Source: Planctomicrobium piriforme (GTDB taxonomy: Bacteria; Planctomycetota; Planctomycetia; Pirellulales; PNKZ01). From it: a stretch of DNA of 7,730 bases. The translations under genes and the position numbers were made by a program. How positions within the stretch are numbered: position 1 is the first letter of the stretch; each line of letters begins with the position of its first letter. Of this stretch, positions 1-6,213 are shown piece by piece. The DNA lies in NCBI GenBank assembly GCA_945877965.1, contig CAMCTH010000203.1, positions 1 through 7,730 on the forward strand. Direction: 5' to 3'. The notes under the pieces were generated by a model. It was not told the origin of the DNA. It was given only the letters and a program-made list of their open reading frames with translations, and searched no databases.

Positions 1-413
1 CCGACAAACCCCGGCGCCACACTGCGCCCCGTCAACATGAAGTAATGGCCCAACGTATGACCGTTGGTCGGATGCGTGAGCGAGCGTAGCACGGCCCAAT
101 GCTCGCTACGGCGTGCTAATCCCGGCAGGTGTTCGCAGATCTGAAGTCCCGGCGTACTCGTGGCGATCGGCTTGAATTCGCTTCGGATTCCGTCGGGTGC
201 GTCGGGCTTGAGGTCGAAACTTTCGTGCTGCGACAGGCCGCCCGACAGAAAAATATAGATGCACGACTTGGCCTTCGCCTTGGTCCCGGCGGGCGCCGCC
301 GCGCGAAGCTCGTGCAAATGGTTCGTGCCCAAGCCCAACAGCCCGATCGCGCCGGCTTGGACTGCAGTCCTGCGCGAGACGAGCGGATGGCGTAGCGGCA
401 CCGTCGGATTCAT
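1..413 (-). CDS. DUF1501 family protein, N-terminal part (runs off left edge)
   Basis: Open frame of 137 codons plus two bases from an ATG at 413 leftwards, with no stop before the edge; usual family length is about 430-480 aa, so roughly the first third is present. A twin-arginine motif SRRTAVQ (residues 13-19) precedes a Gly/Ala/Leu-rich stretch, pointing to Tat export. Family-like segments follow: IYIFLSGGLSQHESFDLKP (about 52-70), then a TPGLQICEHLPGLARR block (86-101) and an HPTNGHTLGHY block (114-124). These align by eye with the two other DUF1501 proteins in this window. GAGGT lies 4 nt before the ATG, and the frame upstream has no better start before a TGA at 479-477. A sigma70-like promoter sits just upstream. 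DUF1501 is, as I recall, placed in the alkaline phosphatase/sulfatase clan; the substrate is unknown. Confidence 0.88.
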   Translation of the reverse strand, partial: MNPTVPLRHPLVSRRTAVQAGAIGLLGLGTNHLHELRAAAPAGTKAKAKSCIYIFLSGGLSQHESFDLKPDAPDGIRSEFKPIATSTPGLQICEHLPGLARRSEHWAVLRSLTHPTNGHTLGHYFMLTGRSVAPGFV

Positions 414-674
414 CGCGACCTCGCGGCAGAATTCGTTGACCCAAACGCCGATTATCGTCTGCGGATAAAATGCGCGTCAACACGATGAGGCACACGTTTT
501 TTCTTCTCGGCGAGCTTTGCCAAGGTTAGCTGCAACGCCAACCCACCGTAGACGAGCGGGCACGCCTAAAACTGTTCCATTCGAGCGGCGACGACGAATC
601 ACACGCTTGGTTCCGGATCATTCAAGGGCTCTAATGAGTAACGAGTTTGCGTACACACTGTGATCGAAACGGCG
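414..674. other. Intergenic region between two minus-strand genes, possible decayed coding stretch
   Basis: This gap holds the promoter at 451-480 and the ribosome binding site for the DUF1501 gene. One minus-strand frame from about 670 down to 452 reads like protein, for example FVVAARMEQF (598-569) and VYGGLALQLTLAKLAEKKK (553-497). It is interrupted by TGA (601-599) and TAG (568-566) and ends at TAA (454-452). No start codon or known domain supports a live gene. I see no convincing terminator for the VTT-type gene upstream. Confidence 0.3.
451..480 (-). promoter_or_regulatory. Sigma70-like promoter for the left-edge DUF1501 gene
   Basis: On the minus strand TTGACG (480-475) is followed after 18 nt by GATAAT (456-451). 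Each hexamer matches the sigma70 consensus at five of six positions. The predicted start near 444 would give a leader of about 30 nt that includes the GAGGT ribosome binding site. The position just upstream of the gene supports function; no transcript data can be seen here. Confidence 0.45.
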
Positions 675-1421
675 TCACAAGCTCGTTGAGGATGGTTCCG
701 CAGCCGTTGAAGTAAAATGCCGGCGGGCGAAGTAGACCGCCGCGCCGGCATACACAAGGCAGAGCACGGCAAAGGGATAAAGTAGCGCCGGAACAGCTCG
801 AAATATCTCGTAGGAAAAATATGCTTGTAGGAAACAAAGCGGCAACATTCCGACGGCCGTGGCGGCCATGACTTGACGCGCCGGCAAACCGGCGATTCCC
901 GCGGCGTACGAAACCAAGTCCGAGGAGGTCAGCGGATTTAGCCGCAGCCAGAACACCCACCGCGCACCGCGACGCTCCAACTCGCATTGCATACGCCGGC
1001 TGCGAGTCGTACTCAGCAGCCGCTCGCGCACGCTTCCGGCCGCGCCGCCGCCGAGCCGACAGGCCACACCCGCACCCAGAATATTGCCGGCGAGCGACAA
1101 CGCTCCGCCTGCGAGGGGACCGAAGATCATTCCCGCCGGCGCGTAGAGCAACAATCCAGGGACCGGCGCCACGACGGTTTCCACGGTCACCAACGCGACA
1201 TAAACCGCAGGCGCCCAGAGACCGAACCGCTCCAACTGCGCGCCGAGGCGCTCGATCTGGGCCGCGGCGTCCAAATCGGTGCGCAGTAAATCGTGAACGA
1301 CGCCTTCCGTCGACCACGACCATATCGACCACGCCGCACCGACCGACAGAAAAACCCACGGTCCCCAAGCTGCGAACTTCGAAGGCCTACGACTGCCGTG
1401 CGAGTTCGTCAATTCAATCAT
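675..1421 (-). CDS. VTT-domain (TVP38/TMEM64, DedA-like) membrane protein
   Basis: A 248-aa polytopic inner-membrane protein. Hydrophobic segments lie at about 18-37, 69-95, 98-122, 185-203 and 211-232. The half starting APVPGLLLYAPAGMIFGPLA (85-104) and continuing with GN.LGAGVACRLGG matches the Gly-rich re-entrant part of the VTT (SNARE-associated, PF09335) domain. The later RLNPLTSSDLVSYAAGIAGL segment (160-179) carries the conserved Arg-x-x-Pro element followed by a Gly-containing helix. Family members are linked to phospholipid scrambling, undecaprenyl-phosphate flipping and membrane-stress resistance; the substrate here is unknown. I chose the ATG at 1421. A TTG at 1463 would add 14 polar residues but has no nearby ribosome binding site and lies about where transcription should begin. 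The ATG has only a weak GGGA 4 nt upstream. The gene diverges from the beta-helix gene. Confidence 0.82.
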   Translation of the reverse strand: MIELTNSHGSRRPSKFAAWGPWVFLSVGAAWSIWSWSTEGVVHDLLRTDLDAAAQIERLGAQLERFGLWAPAVYVALVTVETVVAPVPGLLLYAPAGMIFGPLAGGALSLAGNILGAGVACRLGGGAAGSVRERLLSTTRSRRMQCELERRGARWVFWLRLNPLTSSDLVSYAAGIAGLPARQVMAATAVGMLPLCFLQAYFSYEIFRAVPALLYPFAVLCLVYAGAAVYFARRHFTSTAAEPSSTSL

Positions 1422-1470
1422 CCCGTCCCAGGTCGCGTGGAGATCGCATTTGTAGTTCGGCAAACCGGGA

Positions 1471-1498
1471 GTTATATCTGAACGACTCCTGATCTGAA
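1471..1498 (-). promoter_or_regulatory. Candidate promoter for the VTT-domain gene
   Basis: On the minus strand TATAAC (1476-1471, five of six to consensus) lies 16 nt downstream of TTCAGA (1498-1493, four of six). A second TTCAGA abuts the -10 element, so ATCTGAA occurs twice on the plus strand (1476-1482 and 1492-1498) with a 16-bp period. The predicted start near 1464 gives a leader of about 43 nt to the ATG at 1421. The -35 match is weak. Confidence 0.28.
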
Positions 1499-1500
1499 TA

Positions 1501-1519
1501 GAAGACGTTTTGAGTCTTC
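1501..1519. promoter_or_regulatory. 6-bp inverted repeat (GAAGAC-N7-GTCTTC), possible operator or leader hairpin
   Basis: Perfect GAAGAC (1501-1506) and GTCTTC (1514-1519) arms are separated by 7 nt. They lie in the 130-bp divergent region, 32 nt before the beta-helix start codon. The arms could bind a dimeric regulator or form a short RNA stem. There is no T-run, so it is not a terminator. No known operator was recognised. Confidence 0.25.
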
Positions 1520-1551
1520 ACGATGCATTTCTCTTCGAGTGACATTCGACG

Positions 1552-2946
1552 ATGCCACCTTATCGCGCCGCCGTGCTGCTTCTTCTAGCGTCGTCGCCGA
1601 TCAATGCGATCGCGGCCCGGCCGGTCGAGACTTCCGCGGCCTTGGTTTCCGCGGTTCGTGACGGAGCCGAGGGGGAGACGATCGAAATCGCGGCGGGCAC
1701 TTTCGAGCTGGACGCGCCGCTCGAACTCAAGGCTGGAATGTCGCTGCAAGGAGCCGGTCTCGACAAGACGATTCTCACGGGTGCGCAAAATTGGAAGCCG
1801 AGCACGGCGACGTTGCCCGATCCGGAGATGCGGACGCAGGGTATGGACACGCGGGCCTACCTCGTGCGACTGACGGACAAAGCAGCCGGGATCACGATCT
1901 CAGGACTGACGCTACGCGGTCCGCAGTTGCACGGCGCCATCTACGGTTGGCAAAACGCCGATCTGCACCTGCACCATCTTCGCATCCAAGAGACGCTGTG
2001 GAGCGGACTACGCACGTTCTCCATGAAGAACGCCAAGATTCACGATTGCGAGTTCATCGACGCCGGCGGCCGCTGGCAGCGGGGCGAGCCGGGCGTCAGA
2101 GGAGGCATCACCGGTGGGGCGATCTTCGCCATTTGGATGGCCGACTGCGAGATCTACGACAACCGGTTTGTGCGGACGCGGCTGGACAAAGCCCAAGAGT
2201 TCTACGGCATCAAAGTTCGGCAGGGAAAACGCTGCCGCATTCATCACAACACCATCGAGACGAACTTCTCCATCGAGTTTCCGTTCGAGAACGACGAGGA
2301 CTTGGAGATCGACCACAACGTCTGCACGGGCACGATCTCCATTCCCAAACACGCCGGCGGGCCGGTCCCGCCGAGCGGCCGCACTTTCCACATCCACCAC
2401 AACTGGATGAAAGACAGTTATTCGATCGAGTTCGTCCGCAACGGCGTCGAGATCGACCACAATCTCTTCGACTTCGATCCGGCGAAGGATCACGGCAATC
2501 TGATCTCCGGATTCGGCAAGGCGGCGGCGACGGGCCCCGCAAAGTTTCACAACAATCTGATCAGCAATCCTGGCCGCGGCGTGATCTGGGTCAACGAGGT
2601 GTTCAATCATCTCGAAGTTCACAACAACCATGTCATCGCCCGCACGACCGGCACGCCGCGAAAAGACGGGCTCTTCGGTTTCAATCCGGAGTGCGACTTC
2701 ACGACGATCACGATTCGTGACAATATCATTGAGTGCGAGGGGGAGCCGCGGCCACTCCTGCGGGCCAAAGAAAGCTACGGGGCAAACGTCGAAAATAATG
2801 CCCTGACTAATGTCGCCGACGCCGACAAACTCGCCAACCTCAAGGCGAACCGTCCTATCGGACTGGAGCAGCCGTTGAAGTTCGAGTGCGGTCTGCACGG
2901 CGAGTTCACGGTCGACGGCTGGAAGGTCGGGCCGACGCCCCGATAA
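1552..2946 (+). CDS. Secreted right-handed parallel beta-helix protein (pectate-lyase-like fold)
   Basis: A 464-aa protein. Residues 1-22 form a Sec signal (hydrophobic core VLLLLASS, end NAIAA). Residues 27-75 give the usual start of a pectin-lyase-like helix: ALVSAVRDGAEGETIEIAAG, then AGMSLQGAGLDKTILTG. Rungs from about 112 to 420 repeat a pattern of a beta-strand followed by an Asn turn, as in IHHNTI (230-235), IDHNVC (253-258), IHHNWM (281-286), IDHNLF (301-306), FHNNLI (332-337), VHNNHV (356-361) and IRDNII (388-393). This fits the Beta_helix/NosD-type repeat families and a stacked Asn ladder. Such proteins often bind or cleave polysaccharides, but I could not identify a catalytic Arg/Asp set, so enzymatic activity is unproven. 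The ribosome binding site is weak (GAGTG 12 nt upstream). About 100 bp separate it from the next DUF1501 gene, so co-transcription is possible. Confidence 0.85.
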   Translation: MPPYRAAVLLLLASSPINAIAARPVETSAALVSAVRDGAEGETIEIAAGTFELDAPLELKAGMSLQGAGLDKTILTGAQNWKPSTATLPDPEMRTQGMDTRAYLVRLTDKAAGITISGLTLRGPQLHGAIYGWQNADLHLHHLRIQETLWSGLRTFSMKNAKIHDCEFIDAGGRWQRGEPGVRGGITGGAIFAIWMADCEIYDNRFVRTRLDKAQEFYGIKVRQGKRCRIHHNTIETNFSIEFPFENDEDLEIDHNVCTGTISIPKHAGGPVPPSGRTFHIHHNWMKDSYSIEFVRNGVEIDHNLFDFDPAKDHGNLISGFGKAAATGPAKFHNNLISNPGRGVIWVNEVFNHLEVHNNHVIARTTGTPRKDGLFGFNPECDFTTITIRDNIIECEGEPRPLLRAKESYGANVENNALTNVADADKLANLKANRPIGLEQPLKFECGLHGEFTVDGWKVGPTPR

Positions 2947-2962
2947 TTACGGTCTGTGAAGC

Positions 2963-2972
2963 GCAAATTTGC
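2963..2972. promoter_or_regulatory. 10-bp palindrome GCAAATTTGC before a DUF1501 gene
   Basis: A perfect palindrome in the 104-bp gap between the beta-helix and DUF1501 genes. It overlaps a weak promoter candidate, TTGCAA (2969-2974) followed 17 nt later by CATGAT, each four of six to consensus. It could be an operator, but a chance AT-core palindrome is quite possible. Confidence 0.18.
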
Positions 2973-3038
2973 AATCGGTGCGAACCTGCGGCATGATGAA
3001 GTTGACCGATTAGTGACGCGAACCGTGCCATTCTCGGC

Positions 3039-3043
3039 GGAGG
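3039..3043 (+). promoter_or_regulatory. Strong Shine-Dalgarno GGAGG that decides the DUF1501 start
   Basis: GGAGG lies 7 nt before the ATG at 3051 and only 1 nt before an in-frame GTG at 3045. The spacing supports ATG 3051 as the true start and makes the GTG start unlikely. Confidence 0.7.
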
Positions 3044-3050
3044 CGTGGCG

Positions 3051-4394
3051 ATGCTGACATTCTGGTCCCGCGGTGCGAGCCGACTTTGCGACGGCACGAG
3101 TCGCCGAAGCTTTTTGCAAGTCGGCGCGCTCGCGGTGGGCGGCCTTTCTCTTCCCGAACTGTTACGGCGACGAGCGTGCGCCGTCGGGCCGCAAGCCAAG
3201 GCTAAAGCGGTCATCATGGTCACGCTGGGGGGCGGTCCCAGCCACATCGATCTCTACGATCTGAAACCGCAAGCGGCCGCTGAGTTCCGTGGGGAGTTTC
3301 AGCCGATCGAGACCAACGTGCCGGGCTTGGAGCTTTCTGAGTTGTTGCCAGAGCAGGCTCGCATCGCCGACAAGTTCGCGCTCGTGCGCAATTTGCAGAT
3401 GAGCACCAGCAGCCACAACGGCGATCAAGAGCTGTTGAGCGGCTTCTTGTACGATCGCAAGATTCCCGGCGCGCGCGGCAACCCGCGACCGGCGTTTGGT
3501 TCTATCGTGAGTCGGCTGCGCGAATCAGGTCGGGCGACGCCCGCCTACGTCAGTCTGCGTCGCGATCAAACGAACGAAGTGCCGATCTACGCCGGTCCCG
3601 GTCATGCGCCGTTCGTGCCTAACGGACAAGGACTAGAGAATCTCGGTCTCGACAAGCAAATCACGCTCGACAGGTTTGCCGATCGCAAAGCGCTGCTCCG
3701 CTCGATGGACAAGCTGCGCCGCGACGTCGAGGCTCATCCTATCGTGACCGGGGCCGATGCCTTCTCGATGCAAGCGCTGGACATACTTTCCTCGTCGCGA
3801 GCGCGCGAGGCGTTCGATCTCAGTCGCGAGTCGGACGAGATGCGGCGGAAGTACGGCCTGGACGGTTTGCCGACGTACAATGCTAACTATCTGATCCTCA
3901 GTAAGTTCTTGATGGCACGCCGATTGGTCGAGGCCGGCATTCCGATCGTCACGCTCGAAGCGTTCGGCGAATGGGACACGCACGGCAACAATTTCGCGAC
4001 GCTTCGTCGCCTCGCGCCGACCGTCGATCGCGGCATCTCGGCGTTGATCACAGACCTGCACGAGAGGGGACTGGCCGACGACGTTGCGGTGGTGATGTGG
4101 GGCGAGTTCGGGCGTTCGCCGCGGATTTCGACGTACAACAACACCCCGGGACGAGACCATCACGGCAACGCGAACTTCGCCCTGTTCGCCGGCGGCGGGT
4201 TACGGACCGGCCAAGTCATCGGCGCGACCGACGACCGCGGCGAGCGGCCGGTCGATACGCCTTACACTCCGCAGAACGTACTGGCCACGCTTTATCATGT
4301 ATTGGGAATCGATCCGGCGACGACGTTGCCGGATCATTTCGGACGGCCCATGTATCTACTGGACGATCGCGAGCAGATCCGCGAGTTGATCTGA
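3051..4394 (+). CDS. DUF1501 family Tat-exported protein (complete, 447 aa)
   Basis: The N-terminus carries a near-consensus Tat motif SRRSFLQ (17-23) and a hydrophobic VGALAVGGLSL stretch, so export of a folded, perhaps cofactor-bearing protein is likely. Core DUF1501 motifs follow: VTLGGGPSHIDLYDLKP (57-73), the PGLELSELLPEQARIADK region (91-108), the SSHNGDQELLSG loop (120-131), EWDTHGNNF (307-315), WGEFGRSPRI (350-359) and GRDHHGNANF (367-376). The Asp/His-containing motifs resemble metal-ligand positions of the alkaline phosphatase/sulfatase clan; activity is inferred, not shown. The C-terminus has the usual family ending, with VLATLYHVLGIDP (410-422) and a GRP segment. The length is normal for the family. 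It stands alone between the beta-helix gene and the small sigma-like gene, about 100 bp from each, rather than being coupled to a DUF1549/DUF1553 partner. Confidence 0.93.
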   Translation: MLTFWSRGASRLCDGTSRRSFLQVGALAVGGLSLPELLRRRACAVGPQAKAKAVIMVTLGGGPSHIDLYDLKPQAAAEFRGEFQPIETNVPGLELSELLPEQARIADKFALVRNLQMSTSSHNGDQELLSGFLYDRKIPGARGNPRPAFGSIVSRLRESGRATPAYVSLRRDQTNEVPIYAGPGHAPFVPNGQGLENLGLDKQITLDRFADRKALLRSMDKLRRDVEAHPIVTGADAFSMQALDILSSSRAREAFDLSRESDEMRRKYGLDGLPTYNANYLILSKFLMARRLVEAGIPIVTLEAFGEWDTHGNNFATLRRLAPTVDRGISALITDLHERGLADDVAVVMWGEFGRSPRISTYNNTPGRDHHGNANFALFAGGGLRTGQVIGATDDRGERPVDTPYTPQNVLATLYHVLGIDPATTLPDHFGRPMYLLDDREQIRELI

Positions 4395-4429
4395 GACCGC
4401 CTGTCGGCCGTCCGTTAAAGCGAGAGAAC

Positions 4430-4456
4430 AACCGCTCCCATAAGAAAATTGCGGTT
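4430..4456 (+). terminator. Weak terminator-like hairpin after the DUF1501 gene
   Basis: AACCGC (4430-4435) can pair with GCGGTT (4451-4456) across a 15-nt loop, followed by TCTT. The stem is short, the loop long and the T-tract poor. It lies 36 nt after the stop, the usual place for a terminator, but may be chance. Confidence 0.2.
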
Positions 4457-4505
4457 TCTTCGACACTTCTCGTCAGGCCGTCCTTACTGCGGCATAGTGG
4501 CCACG

Positions 4506-4826
4506 ATGAACGACGAAATTGACCTTCTGATTCGGCAAATCCGCGGCAGCGAGACCGAGCCGTTCGCTGAACTCATTCGGTGGTACGAACGGATGACCTG
4601 GTCCAACGACTTTTCGATCGACGCTACCTTCACGGCGGAAGTAACGAACGCGTACGCGAAGGTCGAGTTTCACGTCGGCGACAAAATCGTCGTCGCGGCA
4701 ACGCAGCCGCCGTGGCAGATCAACGGGATCAACCTCGACCGTGGACTGCATGCGTTGTTTGCCGTCGGTGGTCCTACGGAAGGGACGCGGCGAGCGAGCC
4801 GCCCCGCGTTTGCGATCGTCGTCTAG
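4506..4826 (+). CDS. Small protein with sigma-factor-like N-terminus and unrecognised C-terminus
   Basis: A 106-aa protein from ATG 4506. Residues 1-29 (IDLLIRQIRGSETEPFAELI and nearby) resemble region 2.1 of ECF/sigma70 factors of the form DLLxQxRxGDxxAFAELxxRY. The match ends at WYER: no region 2.4 or region 4 helix-turn-helix follows, and the protein is about half the normal ECF length. The remainder, with TAEVTNAYAKVEFHVGDKIV and WQINGINLDRGLHALFAVGG, looks like a small beta-rich domain that I do not recognise. By hand count about three quarters of the later codons end in G or C, so this frame is probably really coding. A TTG start at 4449 would add 19 residues that look like leader. No clear ribosome binding site or signal peptide is visible. 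It may be a truncated sigma factor, an anti-sigma-type partner, or a chance resemblance. Confidence 0.55.
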   Translation: MNDEIDLLIRQIRGSETEPFAELIRWYERMTWSNDFSIDATFTAEVTNAYAKVEFHVGDKIVVAATQPPWQINGINLDRGLHALFAVGGPTEGTRRASRPAFAIVV

Positions 4827-4926
4827 TCGGTTTCATAAGATTCTTTGAGGTCGGCCGTAACGAAGCGTCGGTACCTGCAATAGGTAGTAGTTACGATTCT
4901 TGAACCCGAGTCGTACGGATGGCGCC

Positions 4927-6213
4927 ATGACGATTTCTCATACGATTTCACGTCGTCTGCTGCTGCAAGGCGGCGTCGCCGGCGGCATGGCTTGCGGCGG
5001 CTTCGGCCGACTATTTGGCGCGGAAAGCGCCGACCAAGCTCGTCAGCGGCAGAAGCACGTCATCCTGCTTTGGATGAGCGGTGGGCCCAGCCAATTCGAA
5101 ACCTGGGATCCTAAGCCGGGCGCGCCGACCGGCGGACCGCATCTGACCATTCCCACGTCCTTGCCGGGCATTCACTTCGACGAGTTCATGCCGCAACTGG
5201 CCCGGCTCGCCGAGCGGATGGTCACCATCCGCACGATGACCACCAAAAACGGCGACCACTCCGCCGGTTCCTTCTTGGCCCAGACGGGCCACGAGCCGAG
5301 TCGCGTCATTGCTCCGTCTCCGCATTGGCTGGCGATGGCGGCGCACGAGATCCCCGCGGCCGACCCGACGCTTCCCGCGTTCGTGAACATCAACCGTGAA
5401 CAGGACGTGCTGACCAACCCCGGCGCGGGTTTTCTCGGCCCGAAGTACCAGCAACTTTTCTGTCCCGGCAACGGCGCGCCGCCTGAGGACTTGCCGAGCG
5501 CCTCGGCGGCCGAGTTGGCCGCACTGCAAGCTCGCGAAGAACTGCGCGAACGCCTGTCGGCCGGGTTTCGCACCGGGCGCGACCCGCGACTGCTGGATGC
5601 CCATGATTCCAACTTTAGCCGGATGGGCTCACTGGTGGCGTCCAGTGAAGTATTCGACATCAGCCGTGAACCGGCGACGGATGTGGAGCGGTACGGCCGG
5701 ACGCGATGGGGTCGCGATTGTCTGCTCGCCCGTCGACTGGTGGAACGGGGCGTCCCCTTTGTGCGCGTGCAACATCAGAACGGACTCGCCTGGGACAAGC
5801 ACCGCCGTGCCTTCGATTGTCAACGACACATAACAACCGAGTTCGATACGGCCGCGGGCGCATTGATTGACGACCTGATCGAGCGCGGTTTATGGGAACG
5901 AACGCTTGTGGTTTGCATGGGCGAATTCGGACGGACGCCCGAGATTCTGGGACAAGGCCCGCCGGGCCGAAATCATTACACCAAGAACTGGGCCCTCAGC
6001 TTCGGCGGTTGCGGGGTGAAGGAAGGCGCGGTCATCGGCAAGACGAACGAAAATGGAACGGAGATCACCGACCGCCCTGTTTCCATTCACGATCTCTTCT
6101 GCACATTTTATTCGGTCCTCGGCATCGACCCTCACAAAGAGTTGACCTTCGAGGGGCGCCCGATTCCGCTCGTCGAAAACAAACTCGGCCAACCGATTCG
6201 CGAGGTGCTGTGA
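4927..6213 (+). CDS. DUF1501 family Tat-exported protein (complete, 428 aa), first gene of operon
   Basis: The Tat-type motif SRRLLLQ (8-14) is followed by a Gly/Ala-rich h-region. DUF1501 landmarks are LLWMSGGPSQFETWDPKPGA (47-66), PGIHFDEFMPQLARLAERM (80-98), TTKNGDHSAGSFLAQTGHEP (105-124), AWDKHRRAF (288-296), MGEFGRTPEI (331-340), GRNHYTKNWALSFGG (347-361) and FYSVLGIDP (394-402). Compared with the neighbouring copy, the GRDHHG motif reads GRNHYT here, so one Asp and one His are replaced. It is a divergent paralog, not a recent duplicate. ATG 4927 was chosen over a TTG at 4900 because it places the Tat motif at the normal distance from the start; the ribosome binding site is weak (GGATGG). 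The stop overlaps the WD40 start by one base, which indicates a common mRNA. Confidence 0.93.
   Translation: MTISHTISRRLLLQGGVAGGMACGGFGRLFGAESADQARQRQKHVILLWMSGGPSQFETWDPKPGAPTGGPHLTIPTSLPGIHFDEFMPQLARLAERMVTIRTMTTKNGDHSAGSFLAQTGHEPSRVIAPSPHWLAMAAHEIPAADPTLPAFVNINREQDVLTNPGAGFLGPKYQQLFCPGNGAPPEDLPSASAAELAALQAREELRERLSAGFRTGRDPRLLDAHDSNFSRMGSLVASSEVFDISREPATDVERYGRTRWGRDCLLARRLVERGVPFVRVQHQNGLAWDKHRRAFDCQRHITTEFDTAAGALIDDLIERGLWERTLVVCMGEFGRTPEILGQGPPGRNHYTKNWALSFGGCGVKEGAVIGKTNENGTEITDRPVSIHDLFCTFYSVLGIDPHKELTFEGRPIPLVENKLGQPIREVL
6202..6207 (+). promoter_or_regulatory. Ribosome binding site GAGGTG for the WD40 gene inside the DUF1501 coding end
   Basis: GAGGTG lies 5 nt before the ATG at 6213, within the last DUF1501 codons. 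It supports starting the WD40 protein at 6213 rather than at any upstream codon of the same frame, which is open back to 5892 only as an overlap of DUF1501. Confidence 0.6.

Noticed and set aside
106..495. 129-codon minus-strand open frame at the left end
   Set aside because: Arg-rich shadow of the DUF1501 gene, which lies in another minus-strand frame starting at 413 and shows clear family motifs.
631..1368. 245-codon minus-strand open frame
   Set aside because: Overlaps the VTT-domain gene in a different frame; Arg/Gly-rich composition without domains, typical of GC-rich shadows.
1791..2720. 309-codon plus-strand frame inside the beta-helix gene
   Set aside because: Rich in Arg, His and Gln with no domain; the beta-helix frame has a signal peptide and regular repeats.
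2008..2898. 296-codon minus-strand frame opposite the beta-helix gene
   Set aside because: Antisense shadow caused by codon bias; no motifs and no start context.
4449..4505. TTG-initiated extension of the small sigma-like gene
   Set aside because: Adds 19 residues without family similarity, has no ribosome binding site, and overlaps a hairpin candidate.
4872..4886. TACCT-gcaat-AGGTA inverted repeat before the operon
   Set aside because: Only a 5-bp stem in a region without a clear promoter; expected by chance at this length.
4580..4903. 107-codon plus-strand frame overlapping the small gene
   Set aside because: Arg-rich shadow of a frame with better codon bias; only its DDLVQ string was of interest and is noted as a finding.
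5892..6212. Upstream extension of the WD40 frame by 107 codons
   Set aside because: Lies fully inside the DUF1501 gene and has shadow-like composition; the ATG at 6213 has a good GAGGTG site and a TGATG overlap.
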